A stretch of DNA of 64,000 nt from Corinectria fuckeliana. Taxonomy: Eukaryota; Ascomycota; Sordariomycetes; Hypocreales; Nectriaceae. The stretch covers positions 186,001 to 250,000 of the forward strand of contig WPDH01000033.1 of assembly GCA_019137255.1 (NCBI GenBank), in the 5' to 3' direction. Shown here piece after piece: positions 21,864-34,726 of the stretch; position 1 is the stretch's first letter; the number at the start of each line of letters is the position of its first letter. Made by a program: the position numbers and the translations under genes. A model generated the notes under the pieces. The model searched no databases. It saw nothing but the letters and a program-made list of their open reading frames with translations, and had not been told where the DNA came from.

Positions 21864-24345
21864 CTACGGCCGCTTACCATCCGTACCAAATATACGAAGT
21901 CCCGGCCTTCGAAGATTAACCTCCTCCTTCCCAGAGACGCCGTAAACGTTGCAGAGTCTTGTCGTACTCGCGGGCAGAGGGCTAGTCTCGGTGGGGGCCC
22001 AGTCCTTGTCCTGGTTCCAATACCGGCTTGAAAGCGGGAACGCCAAAGCCACTTGAACCAAACTCGACCTTGGTTGACCCGTAACCAAACTCAAGCTTGG
22101 CGCGTGGTGAACCGGCCAGTTCAACCTTGGATGGCCCTGCGCTGAAGCCCCGTGGTCTGTACATGAAAGTTTCAGCAATTATAAACACGGTGAACAGGGA
22201 GGGAGATGGACAAGTAGTGGGTGTTAGTAAGGTCAAAATCAAGGATGAGTTTAGTGCTGGGTTACGGCACTTACTTCAATATCTTCTTCGGCTCCAAATC
22301 AGACGTCTTCAAAACCCCCTCGGCATCAAGCACAGCAGGGACCAGACTGTCTCGAGTCCTCATGATGCTCTTGGCGAGACTCACAGCAACCTCGTCGATC
22401 CTCCCTGTCAATCCGGTGGTAGGGTCGGTCATCGCCCACTCCACCAGCCGACGCGGAAGCCTCGCTATGGAGCAGAATTCTTGGGCTTCTTCGCCATGAG
22501 GTACGTAAAACTTCAACTGATCTTCGCACTCTTCAATATGAAGCTCGATCGGAATGTCCTCAACCTCCCAATCACCATCACTCATGCTCAAAGTGAGTCG
22601 CTGAAGAATTCCGCCCGTCTGGGAAAACTGGGCGCACTTTAGTTTTCCGAGGACCGTCTGTCTTCCAGCTGCTGTCTGGACTCTCGGGCTTCGGAAATGG
22701 CATGCGATGCTGCGAAGATGTCAGTATGTTCGAAGGGTAGACAAGGTATCTAAAGACAAACCGCAGAAACCCAATGGCTCGCGCCTCAGTAAAGTTGGCC
22801 ATCAGCTGAGGAGTAGCGGCCTTGAGATACGTCGTCTGTTCTACATTCCAGGACAGGTATAGCCTTTCCAAGTCGGCCCACAGCACCAAGGGCTCGAGAA
22901 GCCAGATCTCGTGAGGGGTGAAGTCGAGGATTTTCACCTTTCCGGTAAAGTGTTGCTGGAGGAACTCCCGGTCGGCGATGAAGAACTCCGTCTCTGCGGA
23001 ACAAAGGGCGACGCCGCCGTTCGGGTACTTCACCGGAAAGACGGTGCTACTCCGAAATGGCTCAGGGTCAAGGCAGTTCCCATGCTCTCGCAGCACCGCA
23101 TTCAGCGACCAGAGCATGTCTTTAACCGTCTCAACTTGTATTTGTTCCGGATTCAGGTTGAGAAGCTCCGTGTAGACTATCCCATGGCCGCGTTTTTCGA
23201 CTTTGAGATATCCAACGAAGAATGATTCAAGATCTAAAAAGGGCTTGCTCAATTCAGCCTTTCCTGGAATGCACAAGGCTGGAGCCCAAATGCACTCGGC
23301 CGGTTTGTACCATTTCAGGGAGCCACCAGAAACCAGACATATGTAAGATAGGTTGTCAAATGATGACCTGCCAGTACATCAGCACAGATAACCCTGGGAA
23401 TAACTAAGCACCCACCTAAGCTTGTCGGCATCCTCCCTAGATAAGCGCGGGACCATGTCATTGAGGGCTTTGTAGAGCATGCAGAGAGTCGTGTAGGATG
23501 AAGCGGCTTGGGACCGTTGTGCATCTAGGTTGTCCAGTATGTCGGTCCAGGAGTACGTGCTTGAGATGCCTATTGTGTGCTGGTAGAATTGCTTGACTTC
23601 AGCACACTCAGCCTCGGTGGCTTCCCAGTCACCTGGCAGTGGAAGGACAGGCGTCTTGTGTCTCAAGTCAAATGGGCACTCCAGTAGACATCTACTGGGC
23701 TTGGTCCACCAGAAGCTTCGTAGAATAAGTTCACGCTGTTCGAAGATGTCTCTTTTAGCGTATCAGCATCCCAATTTCTTGGCTGAGTAAAGACGCAGGT
23801 GTAATCTTGACTCACCTCACTTTCTGCTGGGCTCTGGGGGGATCGTTGGACGATATACAAGCCTTGTGGATGCGGAGGTACAACTCCAAGATGCGACGTG
23901 GTAACTCGACGGTAGTGCGGTTCTCCCTTCGAATAAACCAGAGTACATCGAGATGGAAGTCCAGGTTGTCCTGTGTCCCAACCCCGAGGTGCGCCCCGAG
24001 AAAAGCCCAAGCACCAGCACCCTCGTTGTGCAACAGTGGTTTCCCGAGTTCGAGAAAGGGGAAGCGCTCGTTCTCCAGCATGTATCTCGTGCGAAGGAAC
24101 TTGAGCTTCGTCGTGGGTAGGTACGACTTGGAGACGGGCCATCGCATCCCCTTCTCGCACGGCGCTTTGATCTCTTTCAGCTCGGCCACCACGGATGCAT
24201 CGTGGAATGCTTGGCTTCCATGGCGCTCCCATACGGTCTGCATGTAGGGCAACATCTCTGCGGGGTCTTCTTTTGCCAAGCTGAGGCACTTCGCGAGCAG
24301 CGACGAGCAGTCGCCGCTAGCCGGCTGCGAGCGTGGAAATTGCAT
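21864..24345 (-). pseudogene. Truncated NO VEIN-like (Nov/sacsin-type ATPase family) gene, middle part only
   Basis: The minus strand encodes the central-to-late part of the large fungal proteins related to plant NO VEIN, which normally have an N-terminal HSP90-like ATPase domain and a C-terminal DUF3883 nuclease-like domain. Exons that join in frame: 24345-23816, 23751-23416, 23367-22762, 22709 to about 22270, then about 22160 to 21982. Join evidence: QQKVR-DIFEQRELILRSFWW, EDADKLR-SSFDNLSYICLVSGG, and AIGFLR-IACHFRSPRVQTA. Recognisable family text: PVSKSYLPTTKLKFLRTRYM, FPVKYPNGGVALCSAETEFF, FIADREFLQQHFTGKVKILD, EWAMTDPTTGLTGRIDEVA. No N-terminal ATPase part is present: upstream is 24346-24631 and then the transposon block. 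Downstream there is a TAG near 21982, a likely frame shift into another frame ending at 21864, and then a MITE; DUF3883 is absent. What remains could still be transcribed, but the protein is clearly incomplete. Confidence 0.75.
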
Positions 24346-24631
24346 CTCGAACCGCGACGACCAGTTTTGAAGGTAAGCTCGATGGGGCTGTTTCTTGAGT
24401 CAGTCGGTCCTTGTTGTTGGAGTGGAGAGTGTCGAGAGTCTCGGCGATTCGTGCAGGACGTTGGGCATTGGGCGTTGGGCGAGGGGCAAGAGACAATAGG
24501 GGTGCAGACAAGGGTCGGAGAGGTACTCCCCACTAGACCCGTCCATACAGTTGAGCTGTATTCGTACGTTTTCGTACGTTAATAAATACTTGATAAATAG
24601 GAGAAGCTTCTACACTCATGGGCTACAAAGC
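24346..24631. other. Junction between gene remnant and transposon block
   Basis: 286 bp. Base composition changes from gene-like to AT-rich at about 24570. The expected upstream coding sequence of the NO VEIN-like gene is not readable here. The last five bases, AAAGC at 24627-24631, recur at 42193-42197 on the other side of the block. Confidence 0.6.
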
Positions 24632-24793
24632 TGTTAGTGGTAGGACCACTAGTTAGGCCCGCTATCAGGCACCGTTTATATTTCTGCCTTAGATGCTAGG
24701 CATCTAGTGACAACAGTGATCCCCTTAGGGACTTACTATTCTGCCTCTTTTCCTAGCTTAGTATAGTTACATATAATATATATAGTTATATTA
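24632..24793 (+). repeat. Copia 5' LTR (162 bp, RIP-mutated)
   Basis: Begins TGTTAGTGGTAGGACC and aligns over its whole length with the LTR copies at 40507-41945 and 42031-42192. The differences I compared by eye are C/T or G/A. Its end reads as the RIP form of ...CACATCA. The following bases (ATAGTTATAAGCC) match a tRNA-Glu primer site only for the first five positions (TGGCT in RIP form), so the primer site of this element is uncertain. Confidence 0.75.
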
Positions 24794-26983
24794 ATAGTTA
24801 TAAGCCTAGTAGTAACTTTTTAAGTGAATTCTAGCTTTTAGTATTAATCTAGTATTATTTTTAATATTAGGAAAAGACTTATAAGTAACTAATTCCTTCT
24901 CTAGCTAAGTAATTACCCTTAAGGCTTATAAATTTTAATTTAAGTGATTTATATAATCTAAAGTAATTTACCTACTAAGTACTTAGCACACTTTTAGCTA
25001 CTAATATAATAGATATAGATAGTATAAAAACATTTTTAGACTTTCTTTTTAAGCTAAAAAAGGCTAAAAACTAAACCTTATAGCTAGAGTATATTTACAC
25101 TTTAGCTATAATATATAAAATTTAGAAATATATTAGCTTAAAGACTATATTAGGTATTAATAATCTAGTATTAGACCTTATACTAGTTATTAATAAGAGA
25201 GACTTCTCCTTAAAGCCTAAAAGGCTAGATTTTTTAGGTATTAGTAATAGTAAGAAAAAGGCTCTTATTATACAGATCTATTAGCTTAACCTTAAAGATT
25301 AGTAGTAAGACTATAATATTAAGTAAGCTAATAATAATAGGCTATTTATATTTTAGTAGGTAAGATAAGATAAGAGCTTATAAGATAAGACTCTTAAGAA
25401 GAAGAAGCTAAATAAGCTTAAAATATCTATCTTAAAGACCCTTTTAAGCAGCTATACTATATATATTAGGAAGATATAAGATCTTAGAGAGATTATTAGC
25501 TAACTTAAGCTTTTTATTAATCTTAAAGACTAAAATAATATCTATAAAGTTAAGATAAAGTTTTAAGCTCTAGTAACTAAGAAAGAGTTAAGAGGTTAAG
25601 AAGCCTAGGCTAACTAGTTTAAGAAGGCCTAGAAGAATTATATTATATATAAGATAATTACTATTAATAAGAAGAAGGCTAGAAGGGAGTTCCTAAAGGT
25701 GATAAAGCCCTAGTAAGAGTTTTATTACACTTAGGATAAGCTTATTATAAGATAGGAGAGTAAAAGCGAAAAAGTAGATAATCTGCTTAAGATTATATAC
25801 CTCTTTTATAATAATATAAGAAAGGAAAAGTTAAATCCTTCTTAGGCTTACTTTATAATAACTCTTAGGTTATTAAACTCTTCTTAGTTAAGCTAGCAGA
25901 ATAAAACTATAAGTTAGAAGTGTTTTAGCTATAAAAGAAAGTATTTTATATAAATATCTATATAGTAGGAAAAATATTTTAACTTTCTAGCCTTATATAA
26001 GAAGAAATATACCCTAAAGAGCTAGGGCTTTTACCTTAGGCAGGATAAGACCCTTAAGAAGTAGTTTAATAAGTACCTAAAAGAGCTAAAAAAGGCTAAT
26101 ATTTAGACCCTAGTAAAAAAGGCAACTTATATGCTAATTAGCAGTCTAAAAGAGAAGGTAAAGATAATTACTATCACTTATTAAACCCCTCCTTTAGGTC
26201 TTATTTCTTATATAAATACCTTATATATAACTATATATAATATAATCTTTATAGACCTTATAATTAGGGATATTACTATTTATAATTTTAACATCTTATA
26301 CTACTTTTTTAACTATATAAACTAGTTCTTTAAAAAAGGCTTTAATTAAGAGGTTAAAAAGACTACTTATATAAGAGATAGTAAGATATTTATAAAAGGC
26401 TAAGATATAGTTAACTTAAGAGTTTAATATCTTAGGTTTCTTAAGAGCAGGCTTATTAGACTTAAGTATACTTATTATATGCTAAGAATATATCTTAATA
26501 TAATCTTAGGCTTTTAGATGTATAGTAATAGTATTATTTAGGATTAGAAAGTAAAAGTCTTTTAGATAAAAGGATTATCTAAGATAGTAGTCTTTATATA
26601 GCTTTATATAGGCTAGTAAGTTATTTTAATAAGAGTATCTATTTAGAGCCCTCTAGTTATAATAGCCTTAAAGCTTAAGATAGTCTTTAAAAAGGATACT
26701 AAGCTCTAGTATTAATAATATAGTTATATAGGGTAAAAAGCTTTTAATTAGCTAGCCTTATTAAGTTTAAAGATAAAAGTTAAGAGACCTTTTCTTAAGG
26801 AATATTAGGTTTATATTATAATAAAAATAATAATAATAGTCTTAAGAAAGTTCTTAGACTATATCTCTTAAGAGCTTAGAAAAGTAATAAATTATAATTT
26901 TTATTACTTTTTAATACTTATATATAATAGCTACTATTATTAGGTCTTATTTATAGATATAATAATAAAAATATGCTTTTTTT

Positions 26984-27195
26984 TATAAGGGTTAGCTAAT
27001 CAGGGTGAGATAGAAAGCTCTAAGGTAGATATCTATATATTATAAGACTTTAACTTAGTAAGCAGTTATAAACTGCTCGCTAAGATTACTAAGTAATCTT
27101 ACTTAGTAGCTCTTATACTCTTAGTATACCCTACCTAGCCTAGTACTAGTTCCTCTTAAGGCTAGTCCTTTAGGCTGTGAGCTTATCTTTTTATA
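26984..27195 (-). repeat. Gypsy LTR, left copy (3' LTR of the minus-strand element)
   Basis: 212 bp, from TATAAGGGTTAGC to CTTTTTATA. It matches 34515-34726 throughout except for scattered transitions, for example CTGCTCGCTAAG against CTGCTTGCTAAG. A polypurine tract on the minus strand lies just inside it (about 27196-27215). Confidence 0.85.
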
Positions 27196-30100
27196 ATTGC
27201 CCCCTCCTCTAGCTATCTAGTCTTTAGATATATAAGTCTATTCTTAGTTGTTATAATTAATATTATTTTGTTATTATTATACTACTATCGCTTAGGATCT
27301 TAGTTATTATAGTAATATAGTAGTTAGTTAGTACCTGCTTTACAGCTATTATATAGCTGTCAGCTATAAGGCTCTATATTAATAGTAAGCCTATTAGTTA
27401 GCAGTCTATTAGTAGCTGTTAAGCTATAGACTGCGCTAATATACTTATTTGTTTTCTTTTTCTTTCTCTTACTTATACTAACTTTTTTATAATATCTTTT
27501 ATTATTTAGTTCTCTCTCTCTAAACCTCTATAAGTTACTTTACCTTACTGCTTCCTTCTATTACTTATAACACTTAAACTGTTAAAGTATTATTATTAGT
27601 CTGCTTATCTTACTATTACTAATTTATTGCCTAGATATCTCTTATTTATATAAGGGATATTCTTTATTAGTTTAACAAAGATGCCTTTTTTAACTAGATG
27701 TTTATTAGGGATACCTCTTGCTTTTTTTGTTTAATATAGAAAGCTAACTAGTTTAGTCTGCTATATGTTTATAATTCTCTTAAAGCCTATTATATCTATT
27801 GTGAGTAATTTAAGCAGAAGTATACTACTATAAGTTTGTTAAGTTCTTACTGCTTTCTGCATATTATTAATATCTTCTAAGATTCCTCTAGAGCTTTATA
27901 GTATTATAGTAGTCTTCTAGAATAAGTTAACTATATATTACTTTTATAATAACTCTAAGGAGTGTTCCTCTAGTTGCTAAGTGACTCTCTATAAGCCTCT
28001 ATCTAGCATATTATGCTAGCGTATTTAGCATGTTACTAATAAGGCTGTATCTGCTTTTTAAACTCTTACTAATAGCCTGTCTAGTATTACTAGTACTAGT
28101 ACTAAGAAGTCTAGCTAGTTAACTAAGAAAGTGCTTAGTTTCTTATTCTAGTTAATTAAGGCTTAGACTGCTATTAACACCCTAAGGTTCTACTAAGATG
28201 CTAGCCTCTTAGAGGATATTTCTCTAACTAAATTAGATTATCATATTAAGGCTGCCTAGCCTTTTTATCTTTATAATAATAGTACTACTCTTACTGTTTA
28301 TATAGTGGTTTTTTAACTGCTTTATGTATTTATCACTCTTATTACTAATATTAAAAAGAAAACACTCTAGGCTTTCCCTGTGTCTATTAAGCACACTACT
28401 ATCTCTACTGTTATTAAGGCTTATAACTATAGTGCTTAGGCCCTAGTATGCTAAGTTAGCTTTCTAAACTAAGAACCTTTTTACTATAGGGCTATTAGTA
28501 GCCCTTCTTATAATATTAGGTCTAAGTTTAGCAGTTCTAATATTAAGTCTTCCACTTTATTTACTACTACCTCGCCTATTACTTACCTGCACCTCACCTC
28601 TATTTCTGTCTCTAATCTTAATAAGACTCTTACTAAGCCTACTATCACTTTACCTATTACTTATACTTATACCGCCTCTCTTTTAGCTCTCTTATCTCTT
28701 ATTATTTAGTCTCCTAATAGTATTTAGATCCTAGATAACTTAGAGAGCTTTTAGCTCTCTAACGACCTAGCTTTTAAGCTAGACTTTAGCGCCTAAGCCT
28801 CTTCTTTAGGGTTAGACCTATTAGCTATCTCTTCTCTTATCGCCTAAGCTTTAATAACTTCTTATTATTTTACTAGTCGCCTAAATATTACTAACCCTCC
28901 TTCTGTCTTAGCTTTTACTGCCTATAAGCACACTTATAAGACTAAGATCCCTAAGATACCCGCCTAAGTTATTAATTCTAGCAGTAAGTCGCTCTCGCTC
29001 TCTACTCGCCCTCTTAAGCAGGCTAAGTATATACTTTTAAAGACTTATTCTTTAAAGTCTAGTAAGTTAGGTATTTCTAATATTATGTTCTTGCCCTCTA
29101 CTTTCTATAGCACCTTAGCAAAGAAGTCCTAAAAGTGATCTTTATTATAGTTTGTGTTCTCTATAAGACCTTTCTAGCTTTAAGTGTTAAGTTAGCAGCT
29201 ATTAGTTTTTTAATTAGTAGTAACCTTAGTAGCACCTAATAGTCTATTCTTCTAGTAGTATCTAGCTACTTAGGTATTACTAGTAATTTACGTTCTTATT
29301 ATGCCTTTAGTGCTATAGTTTATCTATTTATTATCTTATTTCTTATATATTTACTTTCTCTGCTTATAATACTACTATACTAACTTTATTATATTCTCTA
29401 AGTAGGCTATTAGCTCTTAAGTGTTATATTTTACTAGCTATCTTACCTATTTAACTTAGTAGAATATTTATCTTATATCTTTCTTATAGTTAACTACTTT
29501 CTTAACCTTCTACTTATTATCCTCTTCTTTTAGTTTAGGCAGTTTTAGTGGTTTTTTTATACCTAGTTAGCACTTTTTAAACTATAGTTCTAAGAGTTTA
29601 ACTAGAAAAATATTATATATTTACTAGTATTATTTTAGAAGGTATACTTAGTATGCTTATTTACTAATTCTTTCTGCTATTACCATCTTAATAAATTTTA
29701 GTGCTAGCTTCTTATATTTAAATTAGAAGTTTCTTATTAATAGCCTAATAGTTTACCTAACCTTATATTCTTATAAGTTATATCACTTATTATAGTATTT
29801 AGCCTATCCCTTTATAGCTTTCTGCTATTATTTCTCTACCTTAGTGTATACTTAGCGAAGTATCTTAATATGCTTTTACACTTCTTATATATTTAACTTA
29901 AGGTGTTTTAGAGTGTATTTTATAACCCTTAGGTAGTATTTATAAAGGGCTTATATAAGGGAAACCCTAATAGTATAATAGGTACTATTATTATAAGTGA
30001 AGGCTGCTTCTAGGAGCTAGGCTGCCTATTAGTGCAGGGTGTTATTAGCATACACTTAGAGGTATTTTCTAATAGCTTAGTTAGTTCTCTCTATCTATCT

Positions 30101-33100
30101 ATCTATCTGTAAATAGTATATAGTAGATAGCTACTAATAAGTTGCTTATTCTTTTATTAGGTCTTCTTAAAACTTACTTATAAACAGCTTATTTTTATTA
30201 CTAATAATCCCTTTAGGTAAACTATATTTATACTTAATATATTTATATAAGAGTTATACTATTTCTGCTGTATTAAGTATCTTCTTTATAAGAATAAAAA
30301 GTATATACTTTATTATATAGTATATAATTACTAGTATAGTATTATATTTCTTACTATTAGCTTAGGTGCTCTTTAGTAGTCTTATAATAAAGTTAATACT
30401 AATTTCTTAAAAAGAGTAGGTAGGTATTAGTAGGGATTATAGCTCTTTATAGGGCTTATATCTTAGTGTGTGAGCACTCTAGTAATATTAGCATCTTAGG
30501 GTGTAGTCTTTTATATTATCTAAGATTTAGTTCTAATAGAATTTATATATAATAAGGTCTAAGGTTTTTACTACTCTTATATATCCTAAGTGAGAGTTAT
30601 TATAGTATTAGTAAAGGATTTCTCTTCTTATTATATATTCTTCTAGGATAACTAGTCTTTCTTTAAAAAATAGTATTTCTTACTTATTATAGTAGTAAGC
30701 TCCTCCTATAGTATTATAAATCTTTGCTAACTACTATTAGTAAAATTAATCTCTCTCTTATAATTCTTATACTAGCTCTTTTAGTTTGCTTAAAAGCTAA
30801 TTAAGAAAGGCTATCTCTCTCTCTATAAGCTTTTTTATAACTAGGCGGGGAATATATTAGTCTAAGATAACTATTATAGTTACTAAAGGTATCTCTTATA
30901 AACTTAGCTTAGCTAGTAGTTACTATCTAGTTACTAAGTCTTTAGGTAGTTTACCTCTAGCTTACCTAGCCTAGGTAGTAATAGCTAGGATAGTAATAGG
31001 CTTATCTTTAAAACTAGCTTATATAGCTTAAATAAACATATTAACTATTCTATTTTTTATACTCTTAAAGACCTGTATAATTACTTAGTAGAGGTCTTCT
31101 AGTAACTTCCCTGCTAACTTAAGTTTTACTACTAAAGTTAGAAGTATATCTATATATAAGATCTCTTTTATTATATAATCTAGCCTTTATAATAGGCTAT
31201 CTGCCAGGTTTATCTTATCTAGCTAGTACTTAATATTAAAGTTAAAAAGTGCTAATTTATATACCTATTTAGTGAGCCTTTCTTAAAGGTCTCTTACTAA
31301 TACTTTTATAATACTTATAAAAGCTATATAGTCTGTTAATAGTATAAACTCGTTTTTAAGCCCTAAAAGGTAATAGCTCTAGTATTTTAAGCTCTTAATA
31401 ATAGCTAACAGCTCTTACTAGCTAGTAGCCTAGTATTACTTCTCCTTTAAGAGTTTCCTAAACTAGTATGCTACTAGGTGCTATTAATCCTTAAACAGTT
31501 AGGAAAGAATACCTAATATAACTATACTAAATATATCTGTTTTAACTCTTAACTTGCGTTTTAGGTCCTAGTGTTAGAGAATAGTCACTAAGTAGAATGC
31601 TCTTTTTAGCTTTTAGAATACTGCTTTCTCTTTATCTGTCTAAGTAAACTCTCTAGTTTTACACCTGTTCTAACTGCCTTTTAGTATTACTATAAGAGGT
31701 CTTATAATCTTTAAATATTTATAAATAAACTTTTAGTAGAAATTATAAAACCCTAGGAATACCTATATATCTTTAAAGCTTAGTAGGGTTAGCTACTTAT
31801 TAACTATATAGACCCTACTTAGCTCTATTTTAATACCTTTTTAGGTTATTATATAGCCTAGAAACTTAACTTCTTACTAGTAAAAGGTGCACTTTAATAG
31901 CTTTACGTATAGCTAGAAGCTTTATAATCTTTTTAGTACTTCCTATATATCCTTTATATATTAATCTTAGGTTGTTAAGTAAATTAGAATATTATCTAGA
32001 TATATAATACAAACTGTGTCTAGTATACTAGCTAGTGCTTAGTGAATATATGCTTAAAATATTATAGGCGTGTTTATTAGCCTAAACAGTATAATATTAT
32101 ACTTAAAGTGCTTATAGCAGGTTCTAAAGGCAGTCTTCTAGTAATCCTCCAGCTTAATCTAGATCTAATAGTACACATCCTATAGATTAATCTTTAAGAT
32201 CTATTACACACTTATAAGACAGTTTAGCAAGTCTCTAATTAGGAGCAGCAGGTAATAGTTCTTAATAGTAATCTTATTTAGACCTTAATAATCTATATAA
32301 AGCTATAAGGTCTTATTCTTTTTTAGTATAAATAGGACTAAAAACTTAGTCTTACTAACTAAGAGGCTAATATGCTTACTTATAATATTCTTAGTGATAT
32401 ACTTGTGAAGGACCTCTTACTACTTCTTATTATAAGAGTATAAAAGTCTATAAGGTAGTATCTTATCTTCTTTTAGTTTGATTATATACTTTATGCCTTC
32501 TAAGATTAGAATCTCTTTTACTATAAATTTGCTAAATACTCCTCTAAACTCTCTAAGTTCTAGTAGTAAGATCTCTAACCTTATATTCACTTTTTTGTCT
32601 AAAACAGCTATTAGCTACTCGTCTAGTAATAATATGCTATATATATACATAATATAAGCAAGTTCTCCCTCTCTTACTAGCTCCTCTGTAAAGGTTATAA
32701 CATCTATAAGAGTGATAGGCTTATAGCTCTATAAGTATGTATAAGTATTAATAAGAATTTCTTTCTTTCTTATAGAATCTAAGAATAAGAGTAGGTTACT
32801 AGCCCTTTTAGGGTGTTATACCTTTACGAATAGTTATCTAACCTTCTGTAAGTATCCCTAAGAGTTAATTAGAAAGAATATTAACTAGTAGACCTGCCTA
32901 GTAAGTATAGTTACTCTATTAAAACTAGACAGGCTTAGTGCCTTCTAATTTTTAGTTACCTTAAGGCCTAACCTCCTAATTAGTCTTATACTAATAAGAT
33001 TAACTTAGGCGTAAATGTTTATATCTATATAGACTACTTTTTTAGTATATACTTATAAAGTGATTACTCTTTCTTAAATAATATACCTGATTAGTATTAT

Positions 33101-34514
33101 CTTTAGTACTAGCACTAAGGTTTTAATAGTATTCTTAGCGCCTACTTGTTTCCTAAGAAGTCTAGTTCTTCTACTTATATACTTATAAATTATACTTTTA
33201 CTAGAGGTAGGCTTAGTATCTAGTTAGTATTAATACTAGGGTTCCTTTTAGCCGCCTAATAATCTCTCACTAAATACCTAGTTTTATTATAATTATAATA
33301 CTATACCTCTAGTCAGTTAGTTAATCTTTTACTATATGTAGAGTAGTCTGCTAGTAGGTTAGCTAGGGGTAGGTTCTTAGATAGTTAGGGGTATATATAA
33401 TTTCTTATATTATTTTATATTTCTTTAGGGTCTTAGCTTTTAGCTTATCTTATATTAGTAATCTTTTTAGACCCCTTTTAGGTATAGTTACTAGGTTTGT
33501 GTTTTTACTCTTCACTTTATAACTTATAGTTATATTAGATATATAACTATAGCCTCTCTGTCTTATTAGCTATATCTTATACTTATAGAAGATTAACCTT
33601 CTAATAGTTTATTTCTCTTTTCAGCTAGTTCTTAAGCTTATAATAATATTAGTAAGCTAGATCTGCCTAGTCTTTAAGGTCTAAAGTGCTTATAGAGGCG
33701 TATAAGACAGTCTATAAGTTAAAATAGTCTATTAGCAACTAGTTATTATACTATTAAATCTCTATTAATTCGTCTTATAGTTACCTCTCTTATAAGCTTA
33801 TATTAATATATCTCTTATAAATAAAGTTAAAGTAGTCCTGCTAGGTTAAGTTAATAAGGTTTCTCTTATAGTTATACTATTTAGTTTGTCTAGCTATATA
33901 AAGCTTAGTTATAAACTATTTGATTTTTTATATATTAGTATAGTTAGGTTAGAGGCTGTTTTCTAACTTTATAGTATAAATCTAGTTATTAACCTCTACC
34001 TTTATAGTATTCTCAGGTAGTACTATATAGTTATAAGTAGAGGGTTTTTCCTAATCCCGCCTAAGGTTACTTATAAGATGTTAAACTAGTTAGCATATTA
34101 GCTCTGTTTATACTACCTGCTATTTAGCTAGAATCTTTAAGAAATTCTATATATCTAAGCTATATACTAACATTAGGGTTTACTACTCTTATATTGCTAG
34201 TTAATCACTAAGAATCTACTTATATAACCTAGGTGGCAGCTCTGCTAATAGGTTATAGTCGCTTTTAGACCTCTTATATTAGGTTTCCTAGCTCTCCTTA
34301 ATATCTCCCGGCTCTAGTTTATATGCTAGTTCTACTAACTTGATTATTTCTAGTATGATTTATTCTATTCGTGGTGGTTTTATCACTTAGCATACACTAC
34401 TTGTGATATAACCTAGTGTTAGTATATAACTTATTTAAGCTAGGGTTTGTCAGAGGTTTATTATTATCTTTCTATTCGTGCTAATCACCTAGGTGGGTAA
34501 AAAAGTTAAAGAAT

Positions 34515-34726
34515 TATAAGAGTTAGCTAATTAGGGTGAGATAGAAAGCTCTAAGGTAGGTATCTATATATTATAAGACTTTAACTTAGCGAGTAGTTAT
34601 AGACTGCTTGCTAAGATCACTAAGTAATCCTACTTAGTAGCTCTTATACTCTTAGTGTGCCCTACCTGGCTTAGCACTAGTTCCTTCTAGGGCTAGTCCT
34701 CTAGGCTATAAGCTTATCTTCTTATA
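34515..34726 (-). repeat. Gypsy LTR, right copy (5' LTR of the minus-strand element)
   Basis: 212 bp, from TATAAGAGTTAGC to CTTCTTATA, the direct-repeat partner of 26984-27195. It is slightly less mutated than the left copy. The expected primer-binding site just inside (34490-34514, minus strand) is not recognisable. Confidence 0.85.

Larger units (their letters stand above)
26984..34726 (-). mobile_element. RIP-mutated Ty3/gypsy-type LTR retrotransposon nested in the copia element
   Basis: 7743 bp with 212-bp LTRs at both ends and a TTTTT on each side (26979-26983 and 34727-34731), compatible with a 5-bp target duplication. Orientation is minus. Next to the left LTR the minus strand reads AGAGGAGGGGGCAA, a good polypurine tract. 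The reverse transcriptase is readable on the minus strand near 32020-32320: GLNKITIKN, LLIRDLLN, KTAFRTCYKHFKYNI, LFRLINTPIIF. These correspond to the gypsy signatures around RGLNKITIKNRYPLP and TAFRTRYGHFEY-VMPFGLTNAP. The rest of gag-pol is too mutated to place domain by domain. It has inserted into the integrase-coding part of the copia element, whose text resumes on the far side. Confidence 0.85.
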
